Below are positions 8,252-16,446 of a DNA stretch of 64,000 nt, piece by piece. Where the stretch lies: positions 1-64,000 of the forward strand of contig NZ_FMYQ01000034.1 in NCBI RefSeq assembly GCF_900096975.1, in the 5' to 3' direction. The translations under genes were made by a program, and so were the position numbers. The notes under the pieces were generated by a model. That model saw only the letters and a list, made by a program, of their open reading frames with translations, made no database searches and was not told where the DNA came from. Each line of letters starts with the position of its first letter. Positions within the stretch are counted from its first letter, which is position 1. Source of the stretch: Paraburkholderia lycopersici (GTDB lineage Bacteria > Pseudomonadota > Gammaproteobacteria > Burkholderiales > Burkholderiaceae).

Positions 8252-9160
8252 ATGTGCGGAATCGTAGGCTTGCTGGTGAAAACGCCGACGCTACGCGAAA
8301 AGCTCGGCGAACTGATGGTCCCGATGCTGATCGGCATGACCGAGCGCGGTCCCGATTCGGCGGGCCTCGCCGTGTTCGGCAAGGAAGTGGATGCGAGCCA
8401 GCGCAAGCTGAGCCTCTATTCGGGCTTCACGGAAGAGGGTGCGCAGTTTCCGTGGCAAACGCTGCTCGACAAGCTCAATCGGGCGATGGACGTGACCGCG
8501 CGCATCGACCCGAAGGCCAATCATGCCGTGCTGACGTTGCAGGGCGACGCGCAAGCCGTGAAATCGTGGCTCAACGATCAGTATCCGAAGCTCTATCTGC
8601 TTTCCGTCGGCCGCTCGATCGACCTGTACAAGGACATCGGCTCGCCTGCCGAAGTGGCCGGACGTTATGACTTCACGAAGCTCAAGGGCTCGCACCTCGT
8701 AGGCCACACGCGCATGGCGACGGAATCGGCGGTCACGCCGGACCGCGCGCATCCGTTCACGGCAGGCGAGGACTTCTGCCTCGTGCACAACGGCTCGCTC
8801 TCGAACCCCTATGGCGTGCGCCGCAAGCTCGAGCCGCTCGGCATTCACTTCGACACCGACAACGACACGGAAGCCGCGTGCCGTTTCCTCGAATGGCGCC
8901 TGCGCGAAGGCGACTCGCTGCCCGAGGCGCTGCAAAAAGGCTTCGAGGAACTGGACGGCTTCTACACGTTCCTGATGGGCACGTCGAGCGAGCTTGCGCT
9001 GATCCGCGATCCGTTCGCGTGCAAGCCCGCCGTCGTGGCCGAAAACGACGACTACGTGGCGATCGCATCCGAGTTCCGCTCGCTCGCGCATTTGCCCGAC
9101 ATTCGCAACGCGAAGGTTTTCGAACCCGCACCCGAGGAGATGTACGTATGGAAGGCGTGA
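8252..9160 (+). CDS. Class II glutamine amidotransferase subunit (GlxB/MgsA-like)
   Basis: 302-residue Ntn-hydrolase. The sequence starts MCGIVGLL, placing the catalytic nucleophile Cys at position 2 after Met removal. Further GATase II features are LVGHTRMATESAVTPDRAHP and DFCLVHNGSLSNPYGVR. It is a stand-alone glutaminase corresponding to the amidotransferase domain of glutamate synthase, expected to release ammonia (or methylamine from gamma-glutamylmethylamide) to the FMN subunit encoded two genes on. AAGGAG lies upstream. Its stop overlaps the start of the GXGXG subunit by 13 bp, which supports a stoichiometric complex. Confidence 0.9.
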   Translation: MCGIVGLLVKTPTLREKLGELMVPMLIGMTERGPDSAGLAVFGKEVDASQRKLSLYSGFTEEGAQFPWQTLLDKLNRAMDVTARIDPKANHAVLTLQGDAQAVKSWLNDQYPKLYLLSVGRSIDLYKDIGSPAEVAGRYDFTKLKGSHLVGHTRMATESAVTPDRAHPFTAGEDFCLVHNGSLSNPYGVRRKLEPLGIHFDTDNDTEAACRFLEWRLREGDSLPEALQKGFEELDGFYTFLMGTSSELALIRDPFACKPAVVAENDDYVAIASEFRSLAHLPDIRNAKVFEPAPEEMYVWKA

Positions 9161-9837
9161 ATTTCGATCTGGAAACGCAGGGTGTGCGCGATCTGAACCA
9201 GTACCTGCATGGCGACGCGGCCGCATTGAATGGCCAGCGCGTCAGCGTGACCTCGCCCAACGGCGCGCACAACATCGCGGTGGGCGTGGATGCGCAGGTG
9301 CGGATCACCATCGAAGGCCACGCGGGTTATTACGCGGGCGGCATGAACAAGCACGCGACCATTGTGATCGAAGGCAGCGCGGGCACGGGCGTGGGCGAGA
9401 ACATGATGAGCGGCAAGGTGCATGTGCGCGGCTTCGCATCGAACGGCGCGGGCGCCTCCGCGCACGGCGGCCTGCTCGTGATCGACGGCGACGCGGGCCT
9501 GCGCTGCGGCATCTCGCTCAAGGGCGGCGATATCGTGGTGGGCGGCTCGGTGGGCAGCTTCTCGGGCTTCATGGCGCAGGCGGGCCGCATGGTGATCTGC
9601 GGCGACGCGGGCGATGCGCTGGGCGATTCGTTGTACGAAGCGGTGATTTATGTGCGAGGTGACGTGAAATCGCTTGGCGCCGACGCGCAGTTCGAGCCGA
9701 TGACCGACGCCGACGTTACCGCCGTGCGCGAACTGCTCGAAGCAGCCGGTCTCGATCACGATCCGGCGCAGTTCCGCCGCATCGCCTCGGCCCGCACGCT
9801 TTACCACTGGAACGCCGACGCGGACCAGGAATACTGA
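9148..9837 (+). CDS. GXGXG-domain protein (GlxC/MgsB-like), glutamate synthase C-terminal homologue
   Basis: 229 residues. The body is the right-handed beta-helix of the glutamate synthase alpha-subunit C-terminal domain, with repeating glycine patterns such as AGYYAGGMNKHATIVIEG, TGVGENMMSGKVHVRG, GLRCGISLKGGDIVVGG and GRMVICGDAGDALGDSLYE. This domain is structural and positions the ammonia tunnel (family knowledge). The start at 9148 lies inside the previous gene with GAGGAG ahead of it. It is separated by 22 bp from the FMN subunit gene. Split into three proteins, the set reproduces one glutamate synthase large subunit, as in S. meliloti glxBCD and methylotroph mgsABC. Confidence 0.9.
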   Translation: MEGVNFDLETQGVRDLNQYLHGDAAALNGQRVSVTSPNGAHNIAVGVDAQVRITIEGHAGYYAGGMNKHATIVIEGSAGTGVGENMMSGKVHVRGFASNGAGASAHGGLLVIDGDAGLRCGISLKGGDIVVGGSVGSFSGFMAQAGRMVICGDAGDALGDSLYEAVIYVRGDVKSLGADAQFEPMTDADVTAVRELLEAAGLDHDPAQFRRIASARTLYHWNADADQEY

Positions 9838-9859
9838 ACATACGATCGAGAAGGTCCCC

Positions 9860-11224
9860 ATGGAAACCAAACCGGTTCAATTCGCGCGTCTGCAACAGGA
9901 AGAGTCCAGCACCTTCGACCGCAAGACCATCGATTACATTCACACCGCCGCGCAGCGCGGCCTCTACGAAATCCGTGGGCTCGGCTCGAAGAAGAGCGTG
10001 CCGCACTTCGACGATCTGCTGTTTCTCGGCGCGTCGCTTTCGCGCTATCCGCTCGAAGGCTATCGCGAGAAGTGCAACTCGCAAACGATCCTCGGCACGC
10101 GCTTCGCGAAGAAGCCGCTCGTGCTCGACACGCCTGTGACGATCGCGGGCATGAGCTTCGGCGCGCTTTCGGCGAACGTGAAGGAAGCGCTCGGCCGCGC
10201 GGCCACCGCCGCCGGCACCTCGACCACCACCGGCGACGGCGGGATGACGCAGGAAGAGCGCCAGTCGTCGAAGACGCTGGTCTATCAATGCTTGCCTTCG
10301 CGCTATGGCTTCAATCCCGACGACGTGCGCCGCGCCGACGCCATCGAAGTCGTGATCGGCCAGGGCGCGAAGCCGGGCGGCGGCGGCATGCTGCTCGGCC
10401 AGAAGGTGAATCCGCGCGTGGCTTCGATGCGCACGCTGCCCGCGGGCATCGATCAGCGCTCGGCGAGCCGCCATCCCGACTGGACCGGCCCCGACGACCT
10501 CGCCATCAAGATCCAGGAACTGCGCGAGATCACCGACTGGGAAAAGCCGATCTACGTGAAAGTGGCCGCCACGCGCACGTTCAACGACGTGAAGCTCGCC
10601 GTGCACGCGGGTGCCGACGTGGTCGTGATCGACGGCATGCAGGGCGGCACGGCGGCGACGCAGAGCTGCTTCATCGACAACGTGGGGATTCCGACACTCG
10701 CGGCCGTGCGCCAGGCTGTCGACGCGCTCGAAGACCTCGACATGAAGGGCAAGGTGCAGTTGATCGTCTCGGGTGGCATCCGCACGGGCGCGGACGTGGC
10801 GAAGGCGCTCGCGCTCGGCGCGGATGCCGTGGCGATCGGCCAGGGCGTGCTGATGGCGCTCGGCTGCAACAGCGAGACGTATTTTCAGAACGGCGCGCTG
10901 CATTCGGCGGTGGCCGATTACGCGGCGCTCAACACGGCGCCGGGCTTCTGCCATCACTGCCATACGGGCAAATGCCCGGTGGGCGTGACGACGCAGGACG
11001 CGCTGCTCGAAAAGCGCCTGGAACCGGAGGAGGGCGCGCGCCGCGTGAGGAACTACCTCAAGACGCTCACCATGGAACTCACGACCATCGCTCGCGCATG
11101 CGGCAAGCAGAACGTGCATCACCTCGAGCCGGAAGACCTCGTGGCGTTGACGGTCGAATCGGCCGCGATGGCGCGCGTGCCGCTCGCGGGCACGTCGTGG
11201 ATTCCCGGTTTGAACACGCGTTGA
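9860..11224 (+). CDS. FMN-binding glutamate synthase-family protein (GlxD/MgsC-like)
   Basis: 454-residue TIM-barrel FMN enzyme. Diagnostic segments are TIAGMSFGALSANVKEALGR, TTTGDGGMT, GAKPGGGGMLLGQKV, VIDGMQGGTAATQ and VSGGIRTGADVAKALALGAD. A CHHCHTGKCPVGV cluster at Cys364, Cys367 and Cys372 matches the iron-sulfur ligands of glutamate synthase. The family performs reductive transfer of the amide nitrogen to 2-oxoglutarate; MgsC instead yields N-methylglutamate. No NAD(P)H-binding small subunit is encoded nearby, so the reductant is unknown (ferredoxin or another flavoprotein). It is the third subunit of the split complex and precedes the ammonium transporter by 204 bp. Confidence 0.92.
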   Translation: METKPVQFARLQQEESSTFDRKTIDYIHTAAQRGLYEIRGLGSKKSVPHFDDLLFLGASLSRYPLEGYREKCNSQTILGTRFAKKPLVLDTPVTIAGMSFGALSANVKEALGRAATAAGTSTTTGDGGMTQEERQSSKTLVYQCLPSRYGFNPDDVRRADAIEVVIGQGAKPGGGGMLLGQKVNPRVASMRTLPAGIDQRSASRHPDWTGPDDLAIKIQELREITDWEKPIYVKVAATRTFNDVKLAVHAGADVVVIDGMQGGTAATQSCFIDNVGIPTLAAVRQAVDALEDLDMKGKVQLIVSGGIRTGADVAKALALGADAVAIGQGVLMALGCNSETYFQNGALHSAVADYAALNTAPGFCHHCHTGKCPVGVTTQDALLEKRLEPEEGARRVRNYLKTLTMELTTIARACGKQNVHHLEPEDLVALTVESAAMARVPLAGTSWIPGLNTR

Positions 11225-11428
11225 TCGATCAGGAAACAGAGCAGTCATCGCAGCAATGGGCGCGCCGGCGAGGAGACCGCCGCGCGCCGTCGAAACGCGC
11301 AAGCGGGCGCCCGACAAGCCGAGCAGCGCAAACCACGCACTGGTATCTCATCTCCACCCCACACGCGCGTCGTGAAGGCCGCGCCGCTTGCGCGCACCTC
11401 ATGCGACGCCTTTCTACAGGATCGTGCA

Positions 11429-12820
11429 ATGAAGAGCTTGGGCAAACTACTCGCCGTGATCGGCGCGCTGGCACTTTCGCTGCCCGCGCTGGCGCAAGGC
11501 GCCGCCGCGCCAGTGCCGAACAAGGGCGACACCGCATGGATGATCGTCGCGACACTGCTCGTCGTCATGATGGCGGCGCCGGGTCTCGGTCTTTTTTACG
11601 GCGGCATGGTGCGCGCGAAGAACATGCTTTCCGTGCTGATGCAGACGCTCGTGATTTTCTGTCTGCTTGGCGTGCTGTGGGCCGTGTATGGCTACAGCGT
11701 CGCGTTCACCGAAGGCAACGCGTTCTTCGGCGGATTGAGCAAGATGTTTCTCGCGGGCGTGACGCCCGACACCACGGCCGCCACGTTCAGCAAGGGCGTG
11801 GTGATTCCCGAGTTCATCTACGTGTCGTTCCAGTTGACGTTCGCGGCCATCACGCCCGCGCTCATCATCGGCGGCATTGCGGAGCGCGCGAAGTTCTCGG
11901 CCGTGCTGGCGTTCATGGTGCTGTGGTTCACGTTCTCGTATTTGCCCATCGCGCACATGGTCTGGTATTGGGCGGGGCCTGACGCCTACACGAGCGCCGC
12001 CGCCGCGGAAAAGGCCAATGCCACGGCGGGCTTTCTGTTCCAGAAGGGCGCGCTCGACTTCGCGGGCGGAACCGTCGTGCATATCAACGCGGGCATCGCG
12101 GCGCTGGTGGGCGCGATCATGATCGGCAAGCGCGTGGGCTACGGGCGCGAGCACATGGCGCCGCACAGCCTCACGATGACGATGATCGGCGGCTCGCTGC
12201 TGTGGGTGGGCTGGTTCGGCTTCAACGCCGGCTCGAATCTCGAGGCGAACGGCGCGGCTACGCTCGCGTTCGTCACCACGCTGCTCGCCACCTGCGCGGC
12301 CACCGTCTCGTGGACGGCCGTCGAATGGACGCTGAAGGGCAAGCCTTCGATGCTCGGCGCGGTTTCCGGCGCCATTGCGGGGCTCGTGGTGATTACGCCC
12401 GCATGCGGTTTCGTCGGCCCGATGGGCGCGATCGTGATGGGCTTCATCGCGGGCGCGCTTTGCTACTGGGGCGTGAACGGCCTCAAGCGCATGCTCGGCG
12501 TGGACGATTCGCTCGACGTGTTCGGCGTGCACTGCATCGGCGGCATTGCCGGCGCGCTGCTCACCGGCGTATTCGCTTCGCCGAAGCTCGGCGGCACCGG
12601 CGTCTACGACTACGTGGCGAACAAGGTCGGTGACTACGACATGGCGAGTCAGTTGATTTCGCAATGCTGGGGCGTGGGTACGTCGCTGGTGTGGTCGGCG
12701 GTGGTGTCGTTCGTTGCGTTCAAGCTCGTCGACATGGTGATCGGCCTGCGCATCGATCAGGAAGGGGAGCGCGAGGGACTCGACGTCAGTTCGCACGGCG
12801 AGACGGCGTATCACGGTTGA
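11429..12820 (+). CDS. amt: Ammonium transporter (Amt/Mep/Rh family)
   Basis: 463 residues. A cleavable N-terminal signal-like segment (MKSLGKLLAVIGALALSLPA) is followed by about eleven membrane helices. The twin-histidine pore motif is present as GGTVVHINAGIAALVGA and FGVHCIGGIAGALLTG, and GLGLFYGGMVRAKNML is the classical Amt signature. It conducts ammonium, and sometimes methylammonium, across the inner membrane. The start at 11429 is chosen because the signal peptide begins there; an upstream in-frame ATG would mask it. No glnK gene is adjacent, which is unusual for amtB and suggests this copy belongs to the glutamine synthetase/glutamate synthase unit. A hairpin about 100 bp downstream probably ends transcription. 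Confidence 0.95.
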   Translation: MKSLGKLLAVIGALALSLPALAQGAAAPVPNKGDTAWMIVATLLVVMMAAPGLGLFYGGMVRAKNMLSVLMQTLVIFCLLGVLWAVYGYSVAFTEGNAFFGGLSKMFLAGVTPDTTAATFSKGVVIPEFIYVSFQLTFAAITPALIIGGIAERAKFSAVLAFMVLWFTFSYLPIAHMVWYWAGPDAYTSAAAAEKANATAGFLFQKGALDFAGGTVVHINAGIAALVGAIMIGKRVGYGREHMAPHSLTMTMIGGSLLWVGWFGFNAGSNLEANGAATLAFVTTLLATCAATVSWTAVEWTLKGKPSMLGAVSGAIAGLVVITPACGFVGPMGAIVMGFIAGALCYWGVNGLKRMLGVDDSLDVFGVHCIGGIAGALLTGVFASPKLGGTGVYDYVANKVGDYDMASQLISQCWGVGTSLVWSAVVSFVAFKLVDMVIGLRIDQEGEREGLDVSSHGETAYHG

Positions 12821-13462
12821 CAGCCGGCAGGGCCGCGCCGGCATCGGCGCGGCGGGCGAGATCGACCGATCGCGCATTACCCTGCCGCGAATCCCAACGG
12901 TGCATCGACCGTATCGATCCAGGCCTGCGCCAACCGTCACGAGGTTGCGCAGGCCGTTTCACTGGCCGGGGCCGCTCACCCGGAAGCGCGGGCACCTGCC
13001 GACGCAGTGCGCGGAGCGCGCGAACCGTCCTTCGACGCAAACGTCGTGTCGTCGGCGGGAGGCCGCAAAGCCGCCGCTCAGCATGCCGAACCGGGGTCCC
13101 GTACCGGGCTCGCAAGCATGGGCAGTTGCAGTCTTCGTTCACCGACGCTGTAAGATGACAACGTTTCGAATCCGTCAGCGCAAACGGAAACCTGTCTGAT
13201 GGGTTTCTGATTGGTCATATCGGGAGAATCCTGTCAGGCTCTGCCCTGAGCGGTGCGAGCGGCGCAAGTGGAATGTCGATCGGGCGCGCCGGGAAGCCGC
13301 ATCAGGCGAGAGACCGTTCGGCGTAGGCTTTGGGACAGGTTTCAAGAAGACAACCCGCTGGACGAGGTCGATTCATGACTCGAAGAAACGGGTAACGCGT
13401 AACGCTGGGCAGGCGCGGGGCTTGCCTGGCGGAAGACAAAATAGCTGGAACTGGGAGGAACA
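12821..13462. other. 642 bp intergenic region without a supported gene
   Basis: Apart from the amt hairpin I find nothing convincing here. Open frames exist on both strands but have arginine/serine-rich translations typical of high-GC noise, with no domain content. A TTGCAG at 13126 and a TAAGAT at 13151 resemble a sigma-70 promoter, but the 19 bp spacing is poor and it would leave a 300 nt leader before the SH3 gene. Confidence 0.5.
12922..12960 (+). terminator. Probable transcription terminator downstream of amt
   Basis: A long GC-rich hairpin has arms GGCCTGCGCCAACC and GGTTGCGCAGGCC around a 7-nt loop, with one bulged C, followed by GTTTC. It lies 101 bp after the amt stop. The U-tract is short, so it may be an imperfect terminator or an mRNA 3'-stabilising structure. 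Confidence 0.6.
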
Positions 13463-14350
13463 ATGACAAAGCGTCCCAAGACGCGCATGCACGCGCTTGC
13501 CGCCGGGCTCGCCGGCGCGAGCCTCGTAACCGGCCTTGCGCTCGCTTCGTCCGGCGCCAGCGCGCAAACCGCGGCGTATACAAGCGAGCCTGTGGAACTG
13601 TATGCCGGTCCTTCGGGGGACTATCCGGTCGTTTCCGAACTCGGACCTGGCGTGCCCGTCACCGTGATGGGCTGCGTGAGCGACTATTCGTGGTGCGACG
13701 TCACCGTGCCTGGCCTGCGCGGCTGGGTTTATGGCGGCTACCTCAGTTATCCCTACGAGGGCAGCTACGTGCCGCTCACGAACTATGGCGCGGCCATCGG
13801 CCTGCCGATCGTCACGTTTTCGCTCGGCGCCTACTGGGGAAGCTTCTATCGCGACCGGCCATGGTATGGCGAGCAGGGGCGCTGGGCGCATGTGCCGCCG
13901 CCCGAACGCGGTCGCCCATCGGCGCCGCCCGCATGGCATGGAGCGCCTGGCCGGCCGGCCTGGCCCAATATGCCCGAGCGCGGCGGGCCGCCGCAGGGCG
14001 CGGAGCGTCCGCCGGTCCGCCCTGAAGCGCCGCGACCGCCGGGCAATCTGCCGCCGCCAGGCGCGGGACGCCCGCCTGTCAATGCCGAGCCTCCGCGTGC
14101 GCCCGCCAACATGGCGCCGCTCAACGCCGAGCGACCGCATGAAGCCGGGCGTCCGCCCGCGCCAGAGCCGCAACAGTTCGGCGGCCGCCCACCGGCCGGT
14201 GCGCCTGCGCAGGGCTTCGCGCATCCGCAGGGCGGTATGCGGCCACCCGGACCGGCACCCGCAGAGGGACGGCCTCCGGCACCGCCGCAAGGCGGTCATC
14301 CGTCGGGCCAGGGCGGCGGCCGGGGCGACGACCGGCAACACGAGCACTAA
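13463..14350 (+). CDS. Exported SH3-domain protein with proline-rich C-terminus
   Basis: 295 residues. A Sec-type signal peptide ends near SGASAQ (residue 35). Residues 38-100 are a bacterial SH3 domain (EPVELYAGPSGDYPVVSELG, then WCDVTVPGLRGWVYGGYLSY) with a following GAYWGSFYRDRPWY segment seen in related periplasmic proteins. Residues 130-295 are low complexity, built of P-P-R/G and RPP repeats, and end in histidine/glutamate. The role is unknown; the SH3b fold often binds cell wall peptides. GGGAGGAAC sets the start. The gene is flanked by long non-coding stretches, so it is probably monocistronic. The proline tail is probably disordered. Confidence 0.85.
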   Translation: MTKRPKTRMHALAAGLAGASLVTGLALASSGASAQTAAYTSEPVELYAGPSGDYPVVSELGPGVPVTVMGCVSDYSWCDVTVPGLRGWVYGGYLSYPYEGSYVPLTNYGAAIGLPIVTFSLGAYWGSFYRDRPWYGEQGRWAHVPPPERGRPSAPPAWHGAPGRPAWPNMPERGGPPQGAERPPVRPEAPRPPGNLPPPGAGRPPVNAEPPRAPANMAPLNAERPHEAGRPPAPEPQQFGGRPPAGAPAQGFAHPQGGMRPPGPAPAEGRPPAPPQGGHPSGQGGGRGDDRQHEH

Positions 14351-14364
14351 CCTTGATCCCGTGT

Positions 14365-14401
14365 TTCGCGCCAGTGGCGAATGTCTCGCGACTGGCGCGA
14401 A
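14365..14401 (+). terminator. Hairpin after the SH3 gene (possible terminator or mRNA 3' structure)
   Basis: Perfect 11-bp inverted repeat TTCGCGCCAGT / ACTGGCGCGAA with a 15-nt loop, starting 15 bp after the stop codon. There is no U-tract, so intrinsic termination is uncertain. Confidence 0.4.
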
Positions 14402-15065
14402 TCGTCGGCAGCGCTGCCTGGTAATCGGGGTGCCCAGGCCGTCATGCCTCACGTCGCGAAGGCAAGCCGGCATACTCGATCCACGCTCCCGTCCGCTTTT
14501 CCTATCGTCACTTCCCGTCGTTCTGACGGATTTAACAATCCCTGACAGTAAATTCATAGCGATCCGGCGAAAATAGGCTGTCGCGGCAACGCCAGGTACA
14601 GTCGCGTGACGCCATTGGCGCACGAGCCTTCTGCTGCGCCAACGACAACGGATTATTGCTACGGGGGATTGGCTCGCGTGGGACTTGGCGACCGGACCAT
14701 AACGACGAAGTCAGAGCGAACCCGAGTTCGCCGGATAACGCTGGAAAACCAGTGCTTCGAGGTGGACGTGGCGATGGTGGCACGTGCGTCGTCGCGCAGG
14801 GAGGCGGCTGCGGCCCGCAGACCGACGTCGGGCGGTGACGTCGGCGGCGGGGTTCGCGCCGCGCGCGGCGGCGATTGCGCTGGCGGTCCGATTCCGGGGG
14901 ACGGATTCCGGAGGCCACGCAGTAGATGGCATGCCGCTGTCGCCACTTTTTTTCTGTGTTTCTAAACGAATTCTCATTACCGCCGCGCCTGCCGCGCGCG
15001 GCTTGACGTTGTTTGCGTCGGCGAAAGAACGCCTGGCGCTTGTCTGTTTGCTAAACGGGGGCTAC
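14402..15065. other. About 660 bp without a supported gene
   Basis: The open frames here (for example 14606-14965 plus and 14532-14918 minus) give arginine/alanine-rich translations with no recognisable domain and no good Shine-Dalgarno. An AT-rich patch at 14945-14980, including a run of seven T, sits about 100 bp ahead of the small gene at 15066 and may hold its promoter. I see no RNA gene. Confidence 0.45.
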
Positions 15066-15473
15066 ATGTTTTTCCGAACCGGCCGCATCCGCCTGCCACC
15101 GGGTTCGCGCGAGGGTGGCGCCGACATCGGTCGCGACTTCGAGCGGGTCGAGCTCGATCTTGCGCGCGACCGGCACGCGCGCGCCGCGATGGAGGCCTAT
15201 GCGGACTCCTGCGCGGCCGAGCTCCCGTGGCTCGGCGAGGCACTGCGTCTCTCGCGTTTTGTCCGGGCCGAGCGAATGACGCAATGCTCGTCCACGGTGC
15301 TGCGCGTGTTCGTGACGGCCCAGGCGCGCGCCGCTGTGCAACCTGACTATGCTCACGCCGCATGGGAGCACGTACGCTCGCATCTGACCGCGCTGCTTTC
15401 GGGATTGCCGGCAATCGCAGGCGAGCCGGAACCCGCTCAGGCAGATCCCGTCACGCAGACGCGGTTCGAGTGA
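15066..15473 (+). CDS. Hypothetical protein
   Basis: 135 residues starting MFFRTGRIRLPPGSREGG. The predicted chain is soluble, largely helical in its middle (RDRHARAAMEAYADSCAAEL), with no signal peptide, membrane segment or domain I recognise. The start is preferred to a longer frame because a GGGGG Shine-Dalgarno precedes it and the upstream part looks like non-coding arginine-rich sequence. It lies 275 bp before the response regulator and may be unrelated to it. It could be spurious; codon use is compatible with coding. Confidence 0.5.
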   Translation: MFFRTGRIRLPPGSREGGADIGRDFERVELDLARDRHARAAMEAYADSCAAELPWLGEALRLSRFVRAERMTQCSSTVLRVFVTAQARAAVQPDYAHAAWEHVRSHLTALLSGLPAIAGEPEPAQADPVTQTRFE

Positions 15474-15747
15474 AGGCAAATTCGACTACCATAAGCGATT
15501 GACATGAGAGCGATTCCATCATCGAAGTCGGCGCTTGTGCAGCCCTTCCAGCTTTTTCGGGGCGCGGCGGGCGTCGCGGTCTTTGGCGTGCTGCACGGGC
15601 CGGTCGCCGCGCGTTCGAGAGCGCTTCGCCGGCGACCCTGCGCCGCGTTGCGCGCCATGTCCGGCAAGACGAAGGTCATCGCCGCAGCGCGATGCGGCAG
15701 GCAGTCCGTCCCGAGACGATGAAAAACAAACCTGGTTGCGGGGTGCT

Positions 15748-16446
15748 ATGAGAATTGCAGTACTGGACGACGATCCGGCGCAGACAGACTTCGTCTGCCA
15801 GACCCTGACCGCAGCCGGTCACGTTTGCCACGCGTTCGCCAAGGGCGGCGAACTCGTCAGGCAGCTTCGGCGGCAGACGTTCGATCTGCTCGTGCTCGAC
15901 TGGAACGTGCCGGACATGGCCGGCGACGACGTGCTGCGCTGGGTGCGGCAAAGCCTCTCCGCGCGCTTGCCGGTGCTGTTCATGACGAGCCGCAGCCGCG
16001 AAGTCGACATCGCGCAAATGCTCAACGCCGGCGCCGACGATTACGTCGTCAAGCCCGTCTCGGCGTCGGTTCTGATCGCGCGCATCAACTCGCTGCTGCG
16101 CCGCGCCTATCAGCTGCATGCGCCCACGCTCAAGGAAACGTTCGGCGAATATGAATTCGATCTGAAATCGCGTCAGGCTTCGGTGAGCGGCCGCAGCGTC
16201 GCGCTCACGCAGAAGGAATTCGATCTCGCGCTGCTGCTGTTCCAGCACTTGAGCCGCCCGCTTTCGCGCGCGCACATTCTCGACGTGATCTGGAAGCAGT
16301 CCGACGACATTCCCTCGCGCACGATGGACACGCATGTTTCCATGCTGCGCTCGAAACTCGGTCTGCGTCCCGAAAACGGTTATCGTCTCACGCCGATCTA
16401 CGGCTACGGCTATCGCCTCGAGCGCATCGACGGGGACAACGCGTGA
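15748..16446 (+). CDS. OmpR-family two-component response regulator
   Basis: 232 residues. The receiver domain (1-115) has the acidic pocket Asp7-Asp8, phospho-acceptor Asp51 (LLVLDWNVPDM), Thr80 and Lys102 (VVKPVSASV). The C-terminal winged helix (about 128-228) contains LTQKEFDLALLLFQHLSRPL and MDTHVSMLRSKLGL, the DNA-recognition element of OmpR/PhoB proteins. The histidine kinase of the same operon is the obvious partner. Its stop overlaps the GTG start of the FecR/LysM gene by 4 bp, so translation is coupled. Confidence 0.95.
   Translation: MRIAVLDDDPAQTDFVCQTLTAAGHVCHAFAKGGELVRQLRRQTFDLLVLDWNVPDMAGDDVLRWVRQSLSARLPVLFMTSRSREVDIAQMLNAGADDYVVKPVSASVLIARINSLLRRAYQLHAPTLKETFGEYEFDLKSRQASVSGRSVALTQKEFDLALLLFQHLSRPLSRAHILDVIWKQSDDIPSRTMDTHVSMLRSKLGLRPENGYRLTPIYGYGYRLERIDGDNA

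Noticed and set aside
12900-13199. Plus-strand open frame of about 100 codons after amt
   Set aside because: It starts inside the amt hairpin, has no Shine-Dalgarno, and its composition looks like high-GC noise.
14606-14965. Plus-strand 119-codon frame ahead of the small gene at 15066
   Set aside because: No Shine-Dalgarno, no domain, and equally long frames exist on the other strand over the same bases.
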